Below, piece by piece: positions 1 to 5,399 of a DNA stretch of 6,530 nt (position 1 is its first letter; every line of letters begins with the position of its first letter). Under the pieces are notes generated by a model. That model was not told the DNA's origin and did no database searches. It was given only the letters and a program-made list of their open reading frames with translations. Made by a program: the position numbers and the translations under genes. Source of the stretch: Actinomycetes bacterium (lineage in GTDB: Bacteria; Actinomycetota; Acidimicrobiia; Acidimicrobiales; Palsa-688); NCBI GenBank assembly GCA_021846485.1, contig JAJZWW010000188.1, forward strand, positions 1 to 6,530. The letters run 5' to 3'.

Positions 1-351
1 TCCCCCGGACCAACTGGTCGGGCAACGTGGTCTTCGGGGCCGCCGCGGTCGTGCGGCCCGGCTCGCTCGACGGGGCGCCGGCGGACACGCTCGGCGACCT
101 GGTCGGCGGGCGCCGGGCCACTGCCACCAAGCACCCGGTGGCCGGCCGCGACCCGGCTGGCGCCACCGAGCAGCTCGGACGCCTTGGCCCCACTCGACCC
201 CCGGCCGCACTGGGGCAAGCTGTCGGCGATGGGGCCCGAGGACCTCGCCCGGGCCTACCCGCGCCTCGGCGAGTTCCGCGCCCTGGCGGAGACGATGGAC
301 CCCGAGGGCAGGTTTGCCAACCGCTTCGTCGACTGGCGCATCGGCCGCTGA
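1..351 (+). pseudogene. Remnant of FAD-dependent alditol/aldonolactone oxidase (internal deletion)
   Basis: The frame beginning at base 3 reads TNWSGNVVFGAAAVVRPGSL, the typical N-terminus of FAD-binding xylitol/alditol and D-arabinono-1,4-lactone oxidases (usually N-W-[AS]-G-N followed by an R-P-x-S segment). The similarity fades near base 165, after a K-H-P-V stretch that may correspond to the family's R-H-S-F. From about base 175 a different frame reads ALAPLDPRPHWGK, then a Y-P-R-L stretch and DPEGRFANRFVDW, the normal C-terminus of the same family, and stops at 349-351. About 330 central residues, covering most of the FAD and substrate domains, are absent. The frame change means the lost length is not a multiple of three, or that further indels occurred. 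The start codon must lie just left of the window. No function is expected. The family call rests on recalled motifs; a misassembly across the junction is possible. Confidence 0.72.
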
Positions 352-415
352 GCTGAGCTGACGGGTGACGAGGGAGCGGGCCTCGCCCGCCGGCCGCGAC
401 CGGTCCTAGGATGGC

Positions 416-424
416 GAGGGGAGG
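416..424 (+). promoter_or_regulatory. Ribosome binding site for the 431 start
   Basis: GAGGGGAGG lies six bases before the ATG at 431. It is a strong match to the anti-Shine-Dalgarno sequence and selects this ATG over the out-of-frame ATG at 411. A TAGGAT at 407-412 could be a -10 element, but no convincing -35 accompanies it. Confidence 0.6.
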
Positions 425-430
425 CGAACG

Positions 431-1138
431 ATGGGCGCTTTCGACGACGGCAGCTACGAGACGTTGCGAAAAGGCGCTCGATACCGCCTGGGGTGCGGGC
501 CGAGCGGCTATGTGATCCAGGACCTGCTCGGTGCCGGCCAGCCGGTGGTGGAGCACTACCCCTCCGACCTGCTCGACGTCGCGCTGCTGCGCTTCGCCCA
601 GCTCGAGGAGACCGTCCCGCCCCTTCCGGGCTACCCGCCGCCGGGCGGCTACCCCCCACCCTCGGGCTACCCGCCGCCGGGGGGCCACCCGCCCCACCCG
701 GCCTTCGGTCACCCCCACCCCGCCTCCCCGGCGGTCGCCGGCGGGTGGGTGGCCCCCCACGGCGGGGGGGAGGGCGCCGCCACCGGTCCGTGGGAGCCGG
801 CCGGACCGGTCGCGTCCTGCTGCTGGTGCGGTGCCGGTCTGCCCCCGGGCGCCTCGGTGTGCGTCGGCTGCGGCACCCCGGCGCGCTCCGCGCGGGACAA
901 GGGCGTCGCGGTGGTCCTCGCCGTCGTGCTGTCGTTCTGGACCTGGCTGTACACCTACCGGCTCGACAAGAAGAAGTTCTGGGCGGGCCTGGGGCTCGAC
1001 GCCCTCGGGGTGGTGCTGCTCACCGCCGGTGTGGGCTGGGCGATGCTGGTCGGGGTGTGGGCCTGGTCGGTGGTGGCCGCCGCGACCCGGCCGGCGGAGC
1101 TCTACGCGCGCTACCCCGCCGGACCCGACCGGCCCTGA
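431..1138 (+). CDS. Membrane protein with Gly-Tyr-Pro repeats and zinc ribbon, function unknown
   Basis: A 235-residue protein I cannot assign to a named family. Residues 1-60 form a soluble segment (G-A-R-Y-R-L, then Y-V-I-Q-D-L-L). Residues 67-90 are four six-residue units (GYPPPG, GYPPPS, GYPPPG, GHPPHP), followed by more Pro/His/Gly-rich linker. Residues 130-147 hold two CxxC pairs (C130/C133 and C144/C147), a compact zinc ribbon. Residues 158-176 are a clear membrane segment ending in YTYRLDKKKFW, and residues 184-219 are a second hydrophobic stretch long enough for one or two more crossings. The tail (R-P-A-E-L-Y-A-R-Y-P) is hydrophilic. The repeat linker plus K-F-W membrane module resembles small actinobacterial membrane proteins. 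A membrane-anchored zinc-ribbon scaffold or sensor is possible, but that is inference. The gene ends 25 bp from the convergent reductase gene; a weak GCCAC/GTGGC stem lies between them. The start is set by the ribosome binding site at 416-424. Confidence 0.8.
   Translation: MGAFDDGSYETLRKGARYRLGCGPSGYVIQDLLGAGQPVVEHYPSDLLDVALLRFAQLEETVPPLPGYPPPGGYPPPSGYPPPGGHPPHPAFGHPHPASPAVAGGWVAPHGGGEGAATGPWEPAGPVASCCWCGAGLPPGASVCVGCGTPARSARDKGVAVVLAVVLSFWTWLYTYRLDKKKFWAGLGLDALGVVLLTAGVGWAMLVGVWAWSVVAAATRPAELYARYPAGPDRP
629..700 (+). repeat. Four in-frame 18-bp coding repeats (Gly-Tyr-Pro-Pro-Pro-Gly units)
   Basis: Four consecutive 18-bp units at 629-646, 647-664, 665-682 and 683-700 encode GYPPPG, GYPPPS, GYPPPG and GHPPHP. 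The units are degenerate at DNA level, the last most diverged. They form a flexible linker between the N-terminal segment and the zinc ribbon of the membrane protein. Such tracts can vary in copy number by slippage in steps of six residues without breaking the frame. Confidence 0.75.
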
Positions 1139-1163
1139 GCCACTCGACCGCCGGTGGCCCCGA

Positions 1164-2027
1164 TCACCCCCTGCCCGGGCCGCCGCAGATGCGCTGCTGC
1201 CAGTCGTAGGTGGCCTCGACCTGGTTGAAGGTGCACAGGTGGAGCCGGGCGATGCCGAGCTCCGGCGAGCCGAGCGCCTCCCCGATGGCGCCGACGAGCT
1301 CCTCGGGCGCATAGGAGCGTCCCCGCAGCAGGCTACCGACCAGGCCGTGCTGCTTGGTCAGGTACTTGACCGAGGAACCCACGCCGATCCTCACCGACAG
1401 CTCCGCCAGCCTGACCAAGCTGAGCGGCCCGGCCACCCCGAGGTGCAAGGGGAGGGTCACGCCCTCCGCGCGGACCCAGCGGAGCCACCCGAGCAGCGCT
1501 TCGACGTCGAAGCACAGCTGGCTGCACATGTAGGTGGCGTGCGGCTGCTTCTCCAGGAGGGCGGCGAGCAGCACGTCGTCGGCGATGGAGGGGTGGCCCT
1601 CGGGGTAGCAGGCCACGCCGATCTCCTCGAAGCCGTGGTCCATCCCGCAGAGCTCCTCGAGCAGCTGCGCCGCCGAGTGGTACGGGCCAGCCGGGCTGGG
1701 GGCGTCGCCGCCGATCACGTACAGCCGGGTGATCCCCGCGGCGGCGGCCCGGCCGGCAAAGCTGGCCAGCTCGGCCCGGTCACGGACCTGGCGGGCGGGC
1801 AGGTGGGGCACGACCGGGCGGCCGGCGGCGGCGGCCCGCAGCGACTGGTCGAGGGTGCGCTCCAAACCGAGCTTGACCGACGAAGTGACCGTCACCGTCG
1901 TCGACGTGGGCAAGACGGCCAGCTTGTCGTCGAGACCCTTCAGGGGGATCAGCTCGTAGTCGGCGGAGCGGACCAGGGCGCGGACCGCGTCGCCGGCGCC
2001 GGGTGCCGGGGAGGGGGCAGTGGTCAC
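1164..2027 (-). CDS. Methylenetetrahydrofolate reductase-like protein, short actinobacterial type
   Basis: Probably reduces 5,10-methylene- to 5-methyl-tetrahydrofolate, the methyl donor for methionine synthesis, in the cytoplasm. The 287-residue protein has the MetF barrel landmarks: VPHLPAR at 73-79, GITRLYVIGGD at 98-108 (the usual G-I-x-x-[IL]-x-x-L-R-G-D strand), IGVACYPEGHP at 136-146, a Y-M-C-S-Q segment followed by CFD at 172-174, TLPLHLGVAGP at 191-201 and LHLCTFNQV at 262-270. It lacks the classical N-terminal [FY]-E-F-F-P-P motif carrying the catalytic Glu and reads YELIPLKG at 24-31. This pattern matches the Rv2172c-like group; mycobacterial enzymes of this unusual kind have been reported to work without flavin. 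That comparison is from memory. The GTG start at 2027 is fixed by GGGGAGG six bases upstream. The MaoC gene lies 206 bp upstream on the same strand, so a separate promoter is likely. A related folate-dependent demethylase-type role is less likely. Confidence 0.85.
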   Translation of the reverse strand: MTTAPSPAPGAGDAVRALVRSADYELIPLKGLDDKLAVLPTSTTVTVTSSVKLGLERTLDQSLRAAAAGRPVVPHLPARQVRDRAELASFAGRAAAAGITRLYVIGGDAPSPAGPYHSAAQLLEELCGMDHGFEEIGVACYPEGHPSIADDVLLAALLEKQPHATYMCSQLCFDVEALLGWLRWVRAEGVTLPLHLGVAGPLSLVRLAELSVRIGVGSSVKYLTKQHGLVGSLLRGRSYAPEELVGAIGEALGSPELGIARLHLCTFNQVEATYDWQQRICGGPGRG

Positions 2028-2033
2028 AAAAGG

Positions 2034-2040
2034 CCTCCCC
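2034..2040 (-). promoter_or_regulatory. Ribosome binding site for the reductase GTG start
   Basis: On the minus strand this reads GGGGAGG, six bases before the GTG at 2027. It decides the start of the MetF-like gene, which has no ATG at this position. Confidence 0.6.
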
Positions 2041-2233
2041 GGGCGGCCGGGGGGGCGGCGACAGGCGGACGGGCGGCGTGTCCCGGTCCGGGCCCCTCGG
2101 TGGCCGGGAGGCTCGGTCTGGCGAGCAGGAACGGGGTCAACGGGCTACCCCCAGGGGTGCGAAGGCCGGTACGGCTGGAGCGATGCCGGATGATAGCCGG
2201 TCCCGACCCCTGATATACCAGCCGGAGCGCCGT
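2041..2233. other. Gene-free spacer between MaoC stop and reductase ribosome binding site
   Basis: I see no coding sequence here. On the minus strand, the transcript leading into the reductase could pair CGGCTGG (from 2218-2224) with CCAGCCG (from 2172-2178), enclosing about 39 bases with two mutually exclusive small hairpins (GGT/ACC and CCGG/CCGG). A TTGACC appears on the minus strand near 2136-2141 without a good -10 at the right distance. No known riboswitch class is recognisable, and no T-tract terminator follows the MaoC stop. The spacer is long enough for an independent promoter, but I cannot place one. Confidence 0.4.
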
Positions 2234-2773
2234 TCAGCGTTCCCCGCTGATCGGGTGCCGGGCCACGGGGAACGTCCCCGCCGCCTGCTCCGCACCCCGT
2301 TTGTACACGTAGAAGGTCCGCTTGAACGAGAGAACCTCCTCACCGTCCTGGTTGAGGCTGCGAGTGCGGACGGTGACGATCCCCGCGTGGGGCCGGGAAG
2401 CCGACTCCCGCCGCTCCAGCACCAACGACTCCGACCAGAGGGTGTCGCCGACGAACACCGGGCGGCTCAGGCGCACCTCGTCGAGGCCGAGGTTGGCGAA
2501 GGCGTGCTGGGTGAGGTCGGTCACGCTCTGGCCCACGGCCAGCGCGATCGTGAGGGTCGAGACCACGAGGATCCGCCCGAACTCCGAGCGCTCCGCGTAG
2601 CGGGCGTTGAAGTGCATCTCGTTGGTGTTCAAGGTGAGCAGAGTGAACCAGGTGTTGTCCGCCTCGCTGACCGTCCGCCCCAGTGGGTGGCGGTAGAGGT
2701 CCCCGGGCACCAGGTCCTCGTAGAAGCGGCCCTCCCAGCCGGCCTTGGTGTGCACCTCGACGGAGTCGTCCAC
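2234..2773 (-). CDS. MaoC-family acyl-CoA hydratase/dehydratase
   Basis: A 179-residue single hot-dog-fold protein expected to add or remove water on a (2E)-enoyl-CoA type thioester in the cytoplasm. GRFYEDLVPGDLYRHPLGRT at 15-34 is the family's N-terminal strand. The hydratase core LLTLNTNEMHFN at 45-56 aligns with the classical G-D-x-N-P-[LIV]-H motif: His54 is kept, while the usual Asp is Asn49. An N-T-N-x-x-H-F-[DN] version is, as I recall, normal for a large subfamily that includes mesaconyl/itaconyl-CoA-type hydratases, so it is not evidence of inactivity. EVRLSRPVFVGDTLWSESLV at 99-118 is the conserved second half. The GTG at 2773 gives a full-length protein, but its ribosome binding site is poor (a G run directly before it); GTG at 2755 is an alternative. 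The gene is divergent from pabB-pabC across 49 bp and upstream of the reductase. The substrate cannot be read from the sequence. Confidence 0.88.
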   Translation of the reverse strand: MDDSVEVHTKAGWEGRFYEDLVPGDLYRHPLGRTVSEADNTWFTLLTLNTNEMHFNARYAERSEFGRILVVSTLTIALAVGQSVTDLTQHAFANLGLDEVRLSRPVFVGDTLWSESLVLERRESASRPHAGIVTVRTRSLNQDGEEVLSFKRTFYVYKRGAEQAAGTFPVARHPISGER

Positions 2774-2822
2774 GCCCCCCAGTGCTACACCACCGGCGGC
2801 CCGCGGGTGTGAGGATGGGGGG
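2774..2822. promoter_or_regulatory. 49-bp divergent intergenic region
   Basis: The starts of the MaoC gene (minus) and pabB-pabC (plus) face away from each other across 49 bp, so both promoters must sit here or overlap the coding ends. It contains CCCGCGGG, an 8-bp palindrome (2800-2807), and ACACC/GGTGT arms at 2787-2791 and 2806-2810. GAGG at 2811-2814 is the pabB ribosome binding site, eight bases before the GTG. I see no consensus -35/-10 pair. Confidence 0.4.
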
Positions 2823-4676
2823 GTGACCGCCCGCTGCCGCTTCGACCAGCGCGCCGGCGGCGGCGCGTTCGAGCTGGTCGGCCAGCTCGGGGAGCTGACC
2901 GCGGGGGACCTCGGGGAGGTCGCCGGCGTCCTGGAGGAGGTCGAGGCGCGGGCCGTCGAGGGGCGCTGGCTGGGAGGCTTCGTCTCCTACGAGGCCGCCC
3001 CGGCGTTCGACCCCTCCCTGCAGGTGCGGGAGCTGCCGGCCGACGCCGCCGGAGCGTCTCTGCCGCTCGCGTGGTTCGGGGTGTTCGAGGGTTGCGCGCC
3101 CGGTGCGCCGGAGGCGGTCCGCTCGGCCGACCCGGAGACGGCGCCGTGGGGCTCGGAGCTGGACGCCGCCGCCCACGCCGCGGGGGTCGCCGCCATCCGG
3201 GAGGCGATCGCCGGCGGCGAGGTGTACCTGGTCAACTACACCACCCGCCTCCGGCGCCCCTGGCCGCAGGGAGCCGACCCCCGCTGGCTGTACGAGCAGG
3301 TCCGGGCGGCCCACGACGGGGGCCTGCACGCCTATCTGGAGACCGCCGACTGGGCGGTGGCCTGCGGTTCACCGGAGCTGTTCTTCGAGCTGGACGCGGG
3401 CACGGTCACGACCCGCCCGATGAAGGGCACCGCGGCGCGCGGCCGCTGGCTGGCCGAGGACCTGGAGCGGGCGGTGGCGCTCCAGACCTCGGACAAGGAG
3501 AGGGCCGAGAACGTGATGGTCGTGGACCTCTTGCGCAACGACCTGGGCCGGATCGCGGAGGTGGGCAGCGTGCGCGTCCCCCGGCTGTGGCAGGTCGAGC
3601 GCTATCCGACGGTCTGGCAGCTCACCTCGATGGTGACGGCCCGGGCGCCCGGTACCAGCCTGACCGGCGTCTTCACGGCGCTTTTCCCCTCCGGGTCGGT
3701 CACCGGAGCCCCCAAGATCGCCGCGATGCGGGTGGCCGCCGAGCAGGAGGTCTCCCCCCGGGGGGTCTACTGCGGGGCGGTCGGAGTGGTCCGGCCGTCG
3801 ACTGCCGCCAGCAGCGGGGCTCGGCGCTTCGCGGCCCGGTTCGCGGTGGCCATCCGCACCGCGGTCGTCGACAAGCGCCGCGGGTTGGCCGAGTACGGCT
3901 CGGGCGGCGGGATCACCTGGGACTCACTGGCCGCGGCCGAATGGGAGGAGGTCGCCACCAAGGCCGCCTCGCTGACCTCGGGCGCGGCCGCTGCGGCCGG
4001 CTCCCCCGGCCCGCGCGCCGGCCTCGTCGAGACCATGCGGGTCGAGGGCGGAGAGATCCTCCGGCTCGACGGGCACCTGCGGCGCCTGGCCGCCTCCGCC
4101 TTCTGCCTCGGCTACCCCCCACCCGTCGGGGTGGCCGGAAAGCTGCGCGCCGGAGCGGCCGCCTGCCCGACCACCACCCGCCTGCGGCTGGTCTGGCACC
4201 GCGACGCGACCGCCACCCTCGAGGCGACCCCCGTGGAGCTCCCCGGGCCTGACGCGCCTCCGCTACGGCTGTGCGTGGACCCCGAACCGGTCCGCTCCAC
4301 CGACCGGTCGTTGTTCCACAAGACCACCGACCGGGCCCGCTACGAGCTGCGAGCCGCCCGCCACCCCGACGCCGACGACGTGGTGCTCGTGAACGAGCAC
4401 GGCGAGGTGACCGAGACGACCCGCGCCAACCTGGTCGTGCGCCTCGACGGGCACTGGTGCACCCCGGCGCTCGACTGCGGGCTGCTCCCCGGCGTCGAGC
4501 GGGACTGGCTAGTATCGACCGGGCAGGTCGAGGAGCGGCGGATCACCGTCGCCGAGCTGGACGGCGCCCCGGTGGCGACGGTCAGCTCGCTGCGCGGCTG
4601 GCGGAGCGCGACCGTGGCGGCCTGCCCGCACCCCGCCGGCCGGCGCCCCGCGCTCAGCGCAGGGCCTCCCCGGTGA
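2823..4676 (+). CDS. pabB: Aminodeoxychorismate synthase component I fused to aminodeoxychorismate lyase (PabB-PabC)
   Basis: A bifunctional enzyme of p-aminobenzoate synthesis for folate, cytoplasmic. The PabB half aminates chorismate using ammonia from a PabA glutaminase not seen here; the PabC half, a PLP enzyme, releases pyruvate to give p-aminobenzoate. Of 617 residues, 1-110 are the N-terminal PabB segment (GGFVSYEAAPAFD at 51-63). The chorismate-binding domain covers about 115-385: YLVNYT 135-140, PMKGT 199-203 with the PabB-type Lys201, DLLRND 235-240, FPSGSVTGAPK 288-298, YCGAVG 316-321 and EYGSGGGITWDS 357-368. A short Ala/Gly/Pro linker follows. PabC runs from about 400: GLVETMR, then LFHKTTDRARY with the probable PLP lysine Lys500, NEHGEVTETTRAN 524-536, and SLRGWR 589-594. 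The GTG at 2823 is preferred because GAGG lies eight bases upstream and the protein similarity starts there. The last ~18 residues look unconserved and overlap the opposing hydrolase remnant by 23 bp. All key residues are present, so it is probably active. Confidence 0.93.
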   Translation: MTARCRFDQRAGGGAFELVGQLGELTAGDLGEVAGVLEEVEARAVEGRWLGGFVSYEAAPAFDPSLQVRELPADAAGASLPLAWFGVFEGCAPGAPEAVRSADPETAPWGSELDAAAHAAGVAAIREAIAGGEVYLVNYTTRLRRPWPQGADPRWLYEQVRAAHDGGLHAYLETADWAVACGSPELFFELDAGTVTTRPMKGTAARGRWLAEDLERAVALQTSDKERAENVMVVDLLRNDLGRIAEVGSVRVPRLWQVERYPTVWQLTSMVTARAPGTSLTGVFTALFPSGSVTGAPKIAAMRVAAEQEVSPRGVYCGAVGVVRPSTAASSGARRFAARFAVAIRTAVVDKRRGLAEYGSGGGITWDSLAAAEWEEVATKAASLTSGAAAAAGSPGPRAGLVETMRVEGGEILRLDGHLRRLAASAFCLGYPPPVGVAGKLRAGAAACPTTTRLRLVWHRDATATLEATPVELPGPDAPPLRLCVDPEPVRSTDRSLFHKTTDRARYELRAARHPDADDVVLVNEHGEVTETTRANLVVRLDGHWCTPALDCGLLPGVERDWLVSTGQVEERRITVAELDGAPVATVSSLRGWRSATVAACPHPAGRRPALSAGPPR

Positions 4677-4719
4677 GCCACTGGGTGTAGCGGGCGGCGC
4701 TGGCAGCGACTACTCCCTT

Positions 4720-4744
4720 GGCATCCCGCCTCGGCATCCCGCTC
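4720..4744. repeat. Near-perfect 13-bp tandem duplication inside the hydrolase remnant
   Basis: GGCATCCCGCCTC (4720-4732) is followed by GGCATCCCGCTC (4733-4744), one base shorter. Removing 13 bases restores an open minus-strand frame running E-R-D-A into KGVVAASAARYTQW and the natural stop. The extra copy is therefore the frame-breaking lesion at the 3' end of the hydrolase gene. Confidence 0.8.
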
Positions 4745-5116
4745 GACGGTGGGTTGCACCACCCTCCAGATCCGGTCGTAGCGCAGCCCGGCCAGCGAGG
4801 CGGTCGCCGCCTCGACCTGGTTGCGGGGCAGGGGAGGTGGTTGGGGGCGCTTCGGACCCAGGTGACCCGGCCGGCGCCCGGTGTGACAGCAACGTGTCGC
4901 CGACCAGCAGCGCGCCCTTCGCCCCGGCCCCGGAGCCCAGTGCGCCGCTGCGCTGTCGTCGAAGTGCCCGCCGCACTGCACGAGGGTGAGTCTGGGCAGG
5001 ACCTCCAGGCGCCCCGACCATCCCCTCACCGCCGGGTCCGGGCGCATCAGCCACCGGCGGCCGGCCTCGGGGACCAGGACCTTCGCTCCGAGGCGGTGGC
5101 CCCACTCGACGATGAC

Positions 5117-5132
5117 CCCGTAGACCCGTAGA
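5117..5132. repeat. Exact 8-bp tandem duplication inside the hydrolase remnant
   Basis: CCCGTAGA occurs twice back to back (5117-5124, 5125-5132). Collapsing it to one copy makes the minus strand read HFYGVIVEWGH without interruption, matching the family's H-F-Y-x-x-x-V-E-W stretch. It lies within about ten bases of the internal deletion junction. Confidence 0.8.
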
Positions 5133-5399
5133 AGTGGAGGGCTCGACCCTGTCCGCGATCAGCCCGGCCTCGAGCTCCCGCACCTCGCTTCGGTGCCCGG
5201 TAGCGGCCAGCTCCTCCAGGCTGGTCCAGCGCTGGCCGCTCGGGGGCACCCACTGGTGCTCGTCGGAGCAAACCACGCAGGACGCCGGCGGTCCGGGGGT
5301 GTCGGCGTGCTGGTTGGCAGAGGCGGCACAGATCCAGGCGGTCATGTTCCCTCGGTGCAAGCTACCCACTGGGCACGACAGGGCCGAGCGGCGGGGCGG

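Larger units (their letters stand above)
4654..5345 (-). pseudogene. Broken metallo-beta-lactamase-fold hydrolase with multiple frame changes and internal deletion
   Basis: Pieces of one protein follow in order along the minus strand in changing frames. From ATG 5345: MTAWICAASANQHADTPGPP and WVPPSGQRWTSLEEL, to E-P-S near 5136, the N-terminal zinc-finger-like start of a known MBL-fold family, with one expected Cys replaced. Then HFYG, VIVEWGHRLGAKVLVPEAG and LTLVQCGGHFDDSAAAHW (frame change near 5117-5138, with about 50-60 residues missing, including the core before the H-P-H-F-Y site). Then GALLVGDTLLS (frame change within 4915-4933); RVTWVRSAPNHLP (within 4868-4882); LPRNQVEAATASLAGLRYDR (within 4831-4836); finally KGVVAASAARYTQWLTGEAL, reached past a 13-bp duplication, with the stop at 4654-4656. 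The exact tandem duplications at 5117-5132 and 4720-4744 argue for real decay rather than only sequencing error. It starts 54 bp after the prenyltransferase stop, suggesting a former operon. Its original substrate is unknown. Confidence 0.85.

Noticed and set aside
629..700. CRISPR-like or regulatory repeat array
   Set aside because: The repeats are in-frame, 18 bp, without spacers, and code for a Gly-Tyr-Pro linker.
1139..1163. GCCAC/GTGGC stem between convergent genes as a bidirectional terminator
   Set aside because: Only five base pairs with a ten-base loop and no T tract; too weak to call.
531..2213. 560-codon plus-strand open frame
   Set aside because: It crosses the membrane protein gene and the antisense of the reductase gene. 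Its composition (Arg/Pro/Ala-rich) is that of a GC-rich shadow frame, and both real genes have good ribosome binding sites and family motifs.
3071..4252. 393-codon plus-strand open frame within pabB-pabC
   Set aside because: Arg/Gly-rich shadow in another frame of a gene with complete PabB and PabC motifs.
4718..5131. Plus-strand open frame over the hydrolase remnant
   Set aside because: It reads the antisense of the decayed minus-strand gene; there is no ribosome binding site and no recognisable motif.
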